64,000 nucleotides of DNA, taken from contig NC_009368.1 in assembly GCF_000092065.1 (NCBI RefSeq), positions 496,001 through 560,000 of the forward strand. The letters run 5' to 3'. Every line of letters starts with the position of its first letter. Within the stretch, counting starts at the first letter, position 1. A model generated the notes under the pieces. It saw only the letters and a program-made list of their open reading frames with translations. It was not told the origin of the DNA and ran no database searches. This stretch comes from Ostreococcus lucimarinus CCE9901 (Eukaryota; Chlorophyta; Mamiellophyceae; Mamiellales; Bathycoccaceae). Position numbers and translations under genes: made by a program. Shown here piece by piece: positions 56,802 to 64,000 of this stretch.

Positions 56802-58346
56802 ATGGCGACGTTCGCTCGGGCGCTCGGATGCGAGCCGACGGCGATTCGGGAGCGCAACGAAATGAATACGCGACGTCCATCGCGTTCATCCGTCTCGCAT
56901 CGCGGGCGACGCGTCATCGCCGCGGCGCAGGCCCCGGACGGAACTGAGCTCGCGCGCGTGCTCGAGGTGCGTGCGCTCGACGAGTTCGTCGCGCTCGACT
57001 GACGCTCGCGAATTTTCTAGGTGGCCGTGGGCGCGGCGAAGGAGGGTGGAATCATCATGGCTCGAAAAGTCGGCGCAGATGTGATTAAAACCAAAGTGAA
57101 CGCGCGTGACTTGCTCACAGAGGTGGACGGAGAGGTGCAGCGCATCATAGAGACGCGCGTGGCTGAGGCTTTCCCAGAACACGGATTTTTGGTGAGTACT
57201 GCGCGAGCGAAGGCAACGGTATGAAACTCACGATGGACGTAGGGTGAAGAAAGCGTCGCGGCGGGCAAAGACGCGAGCGCGGACGCGCTGAGAGACGTCC
57301 TGCGACAAGGTAAGCTGTGCGCGACTCAGGGATTCGTGGGAATAATTTAATTAATTTTTTATATATAATAAACGAGTGTCGACGAGCGAGTGCGCACGCG
57401 ACTGACGATTCATCGCATTTACAGGACCGAACTGGCTTTGGATTGTCGATCCCATCGACGGCACGACGAACTTCGTGCACGGCATGCCATTATCCGCGAT
57501 TTCTATTGGCGTGGCGTACAAAGGGTGAGTATTAAATGATTTCCCGTCGGTTGTTTCACGCGCAAACGTCGCTCGCACGTGGCCTTTCGAGGCGCTGGTT
57601 TCACACGCGTACTGACAATAATTCATAAAACAGGGAATTACAAGCGGCTGTGATTTTAGATCCGTTCCGAGACGAATGCTTCACCGCTACGCTCGGTGGT
57701 GGCGCTAAATTAAATGGTTCGCCCATGAAGGTGGGAGAGGAGAGTACTGCGTTGGAAGCAGTCGTCGTCACTGGATACGCACCCACGGATGCATCGACAG
57801 ATGTCATGCTCAAAGGGATGACAGGTAAACACGCGCTCGCGCGTCGTTAACGTCGAAAATTGATTTCGTGACAAAATATTCTGACCAATTAATTATTTCG
57901 CTCGCAGCGCTGGCGAATTTACCCGTTCGTACGATCCGCATGTTAGGAAGTGCAGCCATCATGCTTGCGTGGGTGGCTTGTGGAAGGGTAACGGCGTACT
58001 TCGAGGCTGATTTGAATAGCTGGGACACCGCAGGTGGAGCTTTGTTGGTGGGTATTTCTATTAATTTAATTCACCAGAATTTAATTAGTTCTCGATGCAG
58101 ATCAGAGAAGCGGGCGGGCAAATGACGAACTTGGTCGGCGAGGAGTACGGTACGTCAGATAAAAAATCGAGCGATCGAAATACGACGGTATTGCGAACTT
58201 ACGCGCGGTCCACGCGATCGAAGATAACTGGACTGATTAAATAAATTCTTGTGCGCACAGACTTGACCACGCGCCCCATTTTAGCGAGCAACAGGGCGAC
58301 GCACGCAGAGCTCTTAGCTTGCCTGATGGTTTCTCTACGCCATTGA
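56802..58346 (+). CDS. Inositol monophosphatase-like protein (IMPL1-type), eight exons
   Basis: IMPase-type enzymes use Mg2+ to hydrolyse inositol or related sugar phosphates. Eight exons read in continuous phase: 56802-56966, 57021-57191, 57243-57309, 57425-57524, 57634-57824, 57908-58047, 58101-58149, 58261-58346, giving 322 aa. Introns are 51 to 115 nt; several are AT-rich, with CTGAC/CTGAT branch sites and CAG or TAG ends. Active-site motifs are present in order: [22 protein letters not shown] (spanning exons 2-3), [15 protein letters not shown] (exon 4) and [12 protein letters not shown] (exon 6). The N-terminus (MATFARALG...) suggests plastid targeting. Intron density and base composition differ sharply from the neighbours. 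Substrate is not decided. Confidence 0.9.
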
Positions 58347-58400
58347 ATAATTCACTACACTTTCTACAATCTATATCGCGTTCTATGCATTCGCGCACCG

Positions 58401-58814
58401 TTACTCACGCGCAGGCGCTTTCTTCTTTGTCCGTATGCCGAACGCCTCGAGGTCTTGCGTTGGTTTGTTCGCTCGACCTTTTAGCTGCGGAGGTAGGAGC
58501 GTGTTGATCTTGCCTAAAGACTTCGAATACTTCTGTTGCGCCGGTCGTGGATTCAGTGCGGGCGTCGGCGCGGTGCGTTTCGTTCCAATCGTCGTCGGCG
58601 CTCCAGCCGCCGCCCGTGTTGAGCTCAATTCCCGCTCAACCGTCTCGGCCTCGTTTGAAAACATCGCCGCCGCGGACGGTAGCCCCCCGGTCGGCTTCAC
58701 GCTCTTCACTGCCAGCACCGCGCTCTGGTCTTCCTCGGCGACGCCCTTCCCGACGCCCTCCGCGACGTCGGTGTCGGCGTCGTCGTCCGACGACGAGTAG
58801 TCCAGTCCGAGCAT
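58401..58814 (-). CDS. Small conserved nuclear-type protein, function unknown
   Basis: The 137-aa product starts with an acidic Ser/Asp stretch (MLGLDYSSSDDDADTDV) and an Ala/Pro/Thr-rich middle. It ends in a basic, conserved-looking segment: QKYSKSLGKINTLLPPQLKG, then RANKPTQDLEAFGI. A LLPPQLxGRxN...T(E/Q)DL pattern of this kind occurs in uncharacterised plant and animal proteins, to my recollection. No enzyme domain is present. It is convergent with the phosphatase gene, about 54 bp away. Confidence 0.65.
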   Translation of the reverse strand: MLGLDYSSSDDDADTDVAEGVGKGVAEEDQSAVLAVKSVKPTGGLPSAAAMFSNEAETVERELSSTRAAAGAPTTIGTKRTAPTPALNPRPAQQKYSKSLGKINTLLPPQLKGRANKPTQDLEAFGIRTKKKAPARE

Positions 58815-59051
58815 GTTCGCGCGCCGCGGACGCTACGCGAAGACTCCGCGGCCGTGGCGTTTGTCTGCGCGAGCAGATGAGCGCGCTGCCCCTGGTCGTT
58901 GCCCAGACTCACGCCGAGCGCGCCTCGAGCGCGCGTCGATGTGCGCACACGCGCCTGACTGACGACGACGACGTCGACGTTCCTCGACACACCGACGCGT
59001 GCGCGAGCTCAAGCGCGCGACCGAACCGGACCAAAACCCCGACGCAGGGTG

Positions 59052-59993
59052 ATGATGAAAGTCTTCGCATCACGCGCGAACGTCGGCGCGTGTACGACGG
59101 CGACGACGCGCTCTCGAACGACGACGACGATTCGCGCGTCGTCTCGCAAGTCCACCGGCGTGGACGCTGGTAAAGCGTCGGTCAAGGAGTGGAGCACGTC
59201 CAGGCGGAGCGCGTTCGTGGCGCCTGGTGCGTCTGCAATCTTGCGCACGATCGGTGCGGGCAGTGCGATGTTCGGGGGCGGGAAGGCGTACGCCAAGGCG
59301 CCGCGCGCGAAGGCGGACCCCTTTGCGGATGTTCTGAAGGACCCGGGCTTCCCGGCCGAATACCCGTTCGGAGAGAAAGAGATGGCGAGATACGACGAGA
59401 GCTCTGATTTTATCTTTTACTCTCAACCTAGATTCGTGACGCACATCGACGACGAAGCGATCGGCGCGTTGACGAAGTATTACGAGCGCTCGTTCCCACC
59501 GGCGAGCGAAGACGTGGCGATTTTGGACGTGTGCAGTAGCTGGATCTCCCATTATCCCGAAGGATACAAGGCTGGGAAGATTTCTGGGATCGGGATGAAC
59601 GAGGACGAGTTGAAGAAGAACCCTATTTTAACCGATTACGCCGTCCGGGACTTGAACGAAGATCCGACGTTTCCGTATGCGGACAATACCTTTGACGTCG
59701 TCACGAACACGGTGAGCGTCGACTACCTCACCAGACCTTTGGAAGTCATGAAAGAAGTGAGCAGAGTGTTGAAACCGGGTGGCACGGCGATCATGAGTTT
59801 CTCGAATAGATGCTTCCCCACCAAAGCCGTGGCCATTTGGACCGCCACGGGGGACTTGGATCACGTTTGGATCGTCGGCGCGTACTACCATTTCGCCGGC
59901 GGTTTCGAGCCGCCCGCGGCTGAGGACATCTCGCCCAATCCCGGCAAGACGGATCCCATGTACGTCGTCACAGCGAAGAAAATGACCGCGTGA
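59052..59993 (+). CDS. Plastid SAM-dependent methyltransferase-like protein
   Basis: The 313-aa product has a transit-peptide-like leader (MMKVFASRANVGACTTATTR) and a second hydrophobic stretch before KAYAKAPRAKA, which might direct it to the thylakoid. The class I methyltransferase fold follows. Motif I is the unusual VAILDVCSSWISHYPEG rather than GxGxG, seen in a plant/cyanobacterial plastid group. Later segments include YADNTFDVVTNTVSVDYLT and MKEVSRVLKPGGTAIMSFSN. Substrate is unknown. ATG 59052 is preferred over an upstream GTG. Confidence 0.8.
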   Translation: MMKVFASRANVGACTTATTRSRTTTTIRASSRKSTGVDAGKASVKEWSTSRRSAFVAPGASAILRTIGAGSAMFGGGKAYAKAPRAKADPFADVLKDPGFPAEYPFGEKEMARYDESSDFIFYSQPRFVTHIDDEAIGALTKYYERSFPPASEDVAILDVCSSWISHYPEGYKAGKISGIGMNEDELKKNPILTDYAVRDLNEDPTFPYADNTFDVVTNTVSVDYLTRPLEVMKEVSRVLKPGGTAIMSFSNRCFPTKAVAIWTATGDLDHVWIVGAYYHFAGGFEPPAAEDISPNPGKTDPMYVVTAKKMTA

Positions 59994-60104
59994 TAGATTT
60001 ATCATGTAGCACGTACGCACCACGCTTTGTTTGTTACGCATAGATTTCGACTTCCGCAAACGCCGCTCGCGCTCGCGTCGTCGCATACCTCGACTCTCGT
60101 CGAC

Positions 60105-60674
60105 ATGTTCGCCACGACTTTGACGACGCACACCGCTCGCGCTCGCGTTCAGGCGCCCACACGTGCGAGGACGCACTCTCACGCCGACGCGCGCGTCGTC
60201 CGGGCGTCATCCACGCCCTCGCGCGCTGTCCACGCCGCCGACTCGACCACCCGTCGACGCGCGTTGGCGTCCACGGCATCGCTCGCGCTGGCGCTCGTGA
60301 TGACGCCCGCGAACGCGCACGCCAAGGACGGTAAAAATGGAGTGTATTTCATCGAACCGCGCGGTGATAACCCCGTCGTCGGCCAAGAGTTCGTCGCCAA
60401 GTTTGGTGTGAAGGGTTACGAGCTCGCCCCGGCGTCCGCCGGGTTGCAAGAGGGCACGGGACATCACCACTTGATCATCGATGGACCGGCGTTCGTGGAG
60501 AAAGGACAAGAGATCCCGTTCGATGACACGCATTTACACTTCGGGAAGGCGCAAAAAGAGGGAACGGTGAAATTGAGCCCGGGCGAACACACGCTCACGC
60601 TGCAATTCGCCGACGCCAAGCACCGGTCGTTCGGGAAAAAGTTCGCAAAGCGAATCACGGTCGTCGTGGAGTGA
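60105..60674 (+). CDS. DUF4399 protein, predicted thylakoid lumen
   Basis: The 189-aa product from ATG 60105 has a bipartite leader. A Ser/Thr/Arg-rich stretch is followed by TTRRRALASTASLALALVMT and an Ala-x-Ala-type end (NAHA) before KDGKNG. This fits a twin-arginine-type lumen signal. The mature part is a DUF4399 domain: GVYFIEPRGDNPVVGQEFVA, KFGVKGYELAPA, EGTGHHHLIIDG, the His motif DDTHLHFGKAQKEG and LQFADAKHRSFGKKF. The His-rich motifs suggest a metal or ligand site, which is inference. It follows the methyltransferase on the same strand. Confidence 0.85.
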   Translation: MFATTLTTHTARARVQAPTRARTHSHADARVVRASSTPSRAVHAADSTTRRRALASTASLALALVMTPANAHAKDGKNGVYFIEPRGDNPVVGQEFVAKFGVKGYELAPASAGLQEGTGHHHLIIDGPAFVEKGQEIPFDDTHLHFGKAQKEGTVKLSPGEHTLTLQFADAKHRSFGKKFAKRITVVVE

Positions 60675-60757
60675 TCGTCAATCGCGGGCCTTGGTAATTA
60701 TATTAATGTGTGTGTGTAAGCAGTACAGAATGAGAATTGAACGAACGACGTACGCGC

Positions 60758-61258
60758 TCAACGACGTTTCGATTTCGAGCGCTCGCCTTCGTCCGCGCCT
60801 CGAAACGCCGTCGCCGCGAGGCTCAGCGTCGCCGCCGCCGTGAGCCCGTAGCGCATCGGCAGTAACCATCGCGGGTACCCTCCCGCGCGCGCGTACACCG
60901 TGTCGACGCCCGCACACGCGAGTAAACCTCCCATGAGCGTCCCGCACGCCGCCACCTCGCTCGGCGCCGACAGCGCGGCCCACGCCAGCAGGCTCGGCGT
61001 CACCGACCACGCGTACCTCGCCGTGAGCTGCGCGGGCGTTGGATTCCAATGCTTCACCACCGTGTGCTTCACCGCGGCCAGGCCCCAGTGGATGCCACCG
61101 AGAAAGCTCAAAATCGTCGCCCCGTACGCGATTTGCGCTCGAGCGCACGTCTCGCCGCTCGCCACGGCGCGCAGACCGAGCGCGTCGCGCGCTTGCGGCG
61201 TGAGACCGACGAACGGCACCGCACCGAGCGCGCCCATGACGTGCGCCGCGTGCGCCAT
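60758..61258 (-). CDS. DUF3429 (TMEM69-like) multi-pass membrane protein
   Basis: The 166-aa product has four or five hydrophobic segments. Examples are MGALGAVPFVGL, AYGATILSFLGGIHWGLAAV, AWSVTPSLLAWAALSA and LPMRYGLTAAATLSLAATAF. The pair YGATILSFLGGIHWG and RYAWSVTPSLLAW is the DUF3429 signature, as in TMEM69. A mitochondrial inner-membrane location is likely by family analogy, but the function is unknown. ATG 61256-61258. It is divergent from DNAJC8 across about 121 bp. Confidence 0.85.
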   Translation of the reverse strand: MAHAAHVMGALGAVPFVGLTPQARDALGLRAVASGETCARAQIAYGATILSFLGGIHWGLAAVKHTVVKHWNPTPAQLTARYAWSVTPSLLAWAALSAPSEVAACGTLMGGLLACAGVDTVYARAGGYPRWLLPMRYGLTAAATLSLAATAFRGADEGERSKSKRR

Positions 61259-61379
61259 GACGCGCGCGCGAACGCGCCGCGGACTGACGAATTCCGAACG
61301 CCGCGCCCGGGACGACGCGCGACGCCGTCACACGTCGACGCGCGTCGCGTCGCGTCGCGTCGACGCGCGGACGATCGCG

Positions 61380-62570
61380 ATGACGTCGTTCGAGTACATC
61401 GAACCGCGCACGCGCGTGGAGATTCACGGGATCAAGGCGAAACCCGAGCTGAACGGACGCGTCGGGACGGTGATGGAGTACGTCCCGGCGCGCGCGAGAT
61501 ATCGCGTGCGCGTGAGCGACGGCGACGACGGCGCGACGACGGGAGGAGGGAAGATGGAGGAGGTGTATTTGAAGCCGGATAACGTGCGGAAAGCGGAGAC
61601 GAAGGCGAAGGCGACGACGACGAAGGCGACGAAGGAGGTGGAGGCGGAGGCGGAGCCGACGCGGCCGACGGAGACGACGACGCGGGACGAGGTCGCGACG
61701 ACGTCTGAAAAGAGCGTGGATGAGATTTTGACGACGCAGAAGGCGATGGAAGAAATTGTGCCGAACCCAGACGCGGTGGCGGCGCCGATCGAGGAGATAA
61801 GAGATAGTGAGACGCTTTTGAAGGAATTCTTTCGGGACGTTTCCGACGCCACGCGAGACGCCGAGGTGGAACGTATTTTGTCTTGCTTCAAGCTGAATCC
61901 GTACGAGTTCTTAAACCTTCCGTTTGATTGCGAAAGGAAGGCGATTCCTCGCTCGTTTCGTAAGATTTCTTTGCTCGTACACCCTGATAAGTGCAAACAT
62001 GCGGATGCAAAGGCGGCGTTCGACGCGTTGGGACAGGCGCAAAAGCTTTTGCTCGACGAAGACTTCAAGCGCACCTTGGACTTTCACCTCGAGCAAGCGA
62101 AGGAATCTGTGCTAAAAACTTGGAAAAAAGAAGCCCGAGATGACGTGGCGCTTCGTGTGAAGTACGAAGGCAATAAGGAGGGGATGCTTGAAGACTTTTG
62201 CAAGACGGATGAATTTCACGAGCGCTGGAAGTACGAGGGACGCAACTACATCGTCGAATTAGAGTGGCGACGCCGTAAGATGGCGCTGCGAATCAAGGGA
62301 GAGGAAAAGCGGGTGACTGAGGAAGAGAAGGCTGAACTCGCGCAGCGTCGTAAAGAACACAAGGAAAAGAAAGAATGGGACCAAGACGAGAGGCGCGAAG
62401 CGCGAGTCGGCGGTTGGCGAGATTTCATGAAGGATAAAAAGGTTAAGAAGACAAAAACTGCGGGCGAGTTCAAGAGTTACCTAAAAACTGAAGTGAACCC
62501 GAGCAAGAAAGCGTTCGCGCTCGAAAAAGATAAAGTGCTTCGCCCTGATGAGATCAAGAGAGCGTTTTAA
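61380..62570 (+). CDS. DNAJC8-type J-domain protein
   Basis: J-domain proteins stimulate Hsp70; DNAJC8 (SPF31) is a spliceosome-associated member. The 396-aa product has the J-domain with its HPD motif (KISLLVHPDKCKHADAKAA) and the preceding helix NPYEFLNLPFDCERKAIPRS. A Lys/Glu-rich C-terminal half follows, including RKEHKEKKEWDQDERREARV and GGWRDFM, which match DNAJC8. The N-terminal 110 residues are an addition: a small KOW/SH3-like segment (RVEIHGIKAKPELNGRVGTV and YRVRVSDGDDG) and a Thr/Glu-rich linker. ATG 61380. Confidence 0.87.
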   Translation: MTSFEYIEPRTRVEIHGIKAKPELNGRVGTVMEYVPARARYRVRVSDGDDGATTGGGKMEEVYLKPDNVRKAETKAKATTTKATKEVEAEAEPTRPTETTTRDEVATTSEKSVDEILTTQKAMEEIVPNPDAVAAPIEEIRDSETLLKEFFRDVSDATRDAEVERILSCFKLNPYEFLNLPFDCERKAIPRSFRKISLLVHPDKCKHADAKAAFDALGQAQKLLLDEDFKRTLDFHLEQAKESVLKTWKKEARDDVALRVKYEGNKEGMLEDFCKTDEFHERWKYEGRNYIVELEWRRRKMALRIKGEEKRVTEEEKAELAQRRKEHKEKKEWDQDERREARVGGWRDFMKDKKVKKTKTAGEFKSYLKTEVNPSKKAFALEKDKVLRPDEIKRAF

Positions 62571-62595
62571 GATTCTCGCTAATTTGTATTGAAAT

Positions 62596-63999
62596 CTATG
62601 ACTTCTCTTCGCTAGTTTCATCAACAGTCACCCAACTCGACGTTGGATTCGCTGTTTGCTTCACATCGTCCTTCTCTTCTGTTTCCTTATCGTCTTTCTT
62701 CTCTTCGTCGGGTTGAACCGCCTGAGGCTTGAAAGCGTTTCGTTGCGCGGCCGTCAAACTCTCGCCGCGAGGCGGCGAAGCGATACCCGGTTTCGATTTC
62801 TTCAAATTCTCCCCTGACTCTCCCGGTGATGCATCGTCCAAGCCAGGTGGTGGACTAATGGATCGTCCCCGCTTGCCCAACTCACCGTGCGTCGGCCCAG
62901 TGTCGACTTCATCCTCGAACACCGAGTGCGCCATGGGCGGCGGCGCAAAGCGCGAACCTTGGAAGTGGAGTACGGGCGGACTGTGAACTGCAGCTAAGTG
63001 CGGAGGCTGCTCGACGCCCGAGTCTGGATCATCATCGGATTCGAAGTAATCTTCTTCATCTTTGCTCATCGAGCTATCACGCCTCGCGCGCTGCTCTGAG
63101 AGCGCCTGCGCCGCCGCAATTTCTTGTCTCCCGTACGCCGTGGGGGCAACTCCGGCAAGCATAACTCCCGGGGGAAGCTCGATCGTCGTTGCGCTAAGGC
63201 CTTGCTGGTATCGAAGCTTGAGCAATCTAAACGTATCGACGTAGTACACCTCTTCGAACCACTCTTCGTACTTTTCTACTAGATGATGGATCAAGTTTCG
63301 AATGTTTTCACGACGAATAAAGTCGATCAATTCGAGCACGGAGCTGTTCAACAAGTTGTACTTGTCGCCATTAATCTTGAAGACTTTCATCACAGGATCG
63401 AATGCATTCATTTTAATGAAGTAGCGGTTGTAGAACTCATCTTTCAGGCTCACGCACGCGCGCAAGAAACGAATGGCTGACACCACGACGTACTTTTCTT
63501 TGCGCTCTGTGAGATGAAGGACGTGCTGCAACACGTGATTCCTCAGCATGTAATACTTGATTCGATATTGATGATTCTGCACCAAGAAGATGAGCAGATC
63601 GACGATCTTCGTAAGCGCCCATGGAGGGACGCTCTTTTCGTCGGGCGTGACGTCTTCTTTGCCGAGGGTTATGCGTGCCACCACCGCATCCATGTGCTTG
63701 TCGTAAAAGATGTCCAAAAGTTTATCCTTGTCTGAGGACGTGCCCTCCATCGTCTCCGGATCCATCAAAAACAACAAAATTTCCAAGTACGTCGCCTGAA
63801 TTCCGTCGCTCCCGACAAGAAACAGGCGCACTAATTCCGAGAGCATGTTCCGCTCCGCCGAGCTAGCTTGTTGCACCATGAAGTCTCGAAGCACCGCTGG
63901 ATCGTTTTGCAAGCTAGACATGATGACGTCCGCGGCTTTTAACTGCGAATATTCACCACCATGAATTAAGATGTCCGTCAACACGTCAAACAGCCCGTG
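62596..63999 (-). CDS. PP4 regulatory subunit 3 (SMEK/PSY2), N-terminus off the window
   Basis: PP4R3 directs protein phosphatase 4 to substrates in DNA repair, development and metabolism. The visible 467 codons are the C-terminal part: the frame is open to the right edge, reading HGLFDVLTDILIHGGEYSQL first. It continues through the conserved SMEK blocks (QATYLEILLFLMDPETMEG, WALTKIVDLLIFLVQNHQYR, YVVVSAIRFLRACVSLKDEF, YNRYFIKMNAFDPVMKVF, VLELIDFIRRENIRNLIHHL). A variable acidic/Pro-rich tail ends SWVTVDETSEEKS. The EVH1-like N-terminal domain lies outside. It is convergent with DNAJC8, 25 bp apart. Confidence 0.93.
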   Translation of the reverse strand, partial: HGLFDVLTDILIHGGEYSQLKAADVIMSSLQNDPAVLRDFMVQQASSAERNMLSELVRLFLVGSDGIQATYLEILLFLMDPETMEGTSSDKDKLLDIFYDKHMDAVVARITLGKEDVTPDEKSVPPWALTKIVDLLIFLVQNHQYRIKYYMLRNHVLQHVLHLTERKEKYVVVSAIRFLRACVSLKDEFYNRYFIKMNAFDPVMKVFKINGDKYNLLNSSVLELIDFIRRENIRNLIHHLVEKYEEWFEEVYYVDTFRLLKLRYQQGLSATTIELPPGVMLAGVAPTAYGRQEIAAAQALSEQRARRDSSMSKDEEDYFESDDDPDSGVEQPPHLAAVHSPPVLHFQGSRFAPPPMAHSVFEDEVDTGPTHGELGKRGRSISPPPGLDDASPGESGENLKKSKPGIASPPRGESLTAAQRNAFKPQAVQPDEEKKDDKETEEKDDVKQTANPTSSWVTVDETSEEKS

Positions 64000-64000
64000 G

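Noticed and set aside
1-64000. tRNA, rRNA, transposon or viral genes.
   Set aside because: No T-loop-like GGTTCRANYCC motif in a cloverleaf context, no transposase, reverse transcriptase or capsid-like protein was recognised; a tRNA or Rfam scan would settle the RNA part.

Overview
The window looks like nuclear DNA of a very compact photosynthetic eukaryote, most likely a picoplanktonic prasinophyte green alga of the Mamiellales, with Ostreococcus the best guess. The grounds are: GC-rich sequence; about 45 protein genes in 64 kb, mostly single-exon, with spacers often under 200 bp; clearly eukaryotic proteins (mediator, eIF3, Sec61, SNAREs, complex I, Pumilio); plant-type plastid genes (triose-phosphate translocator, divinyl-chlorophyllide reductase, KAS III, ferritin); few introns, mostly with GTGCG-type donors and a CTGAC branch site; and plant-type TTTAGGG-like motifs in spacers. 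The genus is inferred from style, not from a database match.

Layout. 1-3.2 kb is more AT-rich: the 3' part of a ferritin gene, a long structured convergent spacer, and a cysteine-rich membrane protein gene. 3.2-12.1 kb: RbfA, a mitochondrial-type carrier, a plastid membrane protein, an ABCF ATPase with an N-terminal SANT domain, a UBA protein and a HECT ligase. 12.2-19 kb: NOM1, mitoribosomal mS35, a triose-phosphate/phosphate translocator interrupted by a one-base frameshift, and a DUF4336 plastid protein. 19-28.8 kb: FIGL1, aspartyl aminopeptidase, eIF3b, TSR2, divinyl reductase and VTA1. 28.9-37.8 kb: a RING-PHD protein, a WD40 protein, KAS III, a C-CAP/TBCC-TPR protein, a coiled-coil protein, an oxysterol-binding protein, a CGFS glutaredoxin and a two-exon SVIP-like gene. 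38.1-51.5 kb: Pumilio, TAPT1, a sorting nexin, a GT34 glycosyltransferase, MED21, NDUFA2, RPS24, Sec61 alpha and Sec20. 51.5-64 kb: a plastid protein, a coiled-coil protein, a WD40 protein, an eight-exon inositol-phosphatase-like gene, a small conserved protein, a plastid methyltransferase, a DUF4399 lumenal protein, a DUF3429 protein, DNAJC8, and the 3' part of PP4R3/SMEK, which runs off the right edge.

Functional themes. Ribosome production and translation recur (RbfA, SANT-ABCF, NOM1, mS35, eIF3b, TSR2, RPS24). Membrane traffic is well represented (Sec61 alpha and Sec20 as a divergent pair; VTA1, sorting nexin, ORP, TAPT1, SVIP-like). Plastid metabolism is scattered through the window. No transposon, CRISPR array, viral gene or recognisable tRNA/rRNA was found. 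The most notable items are the SANT-ABCF fusion, the SVIP-like gene assembled from two short exons, the frameshift in the translocator, the intron-rich phosphatase in an intron-poor neighbourhood, GATC-repeat tracts in three divergent promoters, and two structured spacers. Starts and splice junctions were worked out by hand from reading frame, donor/branch/acceptor signals and family fit.
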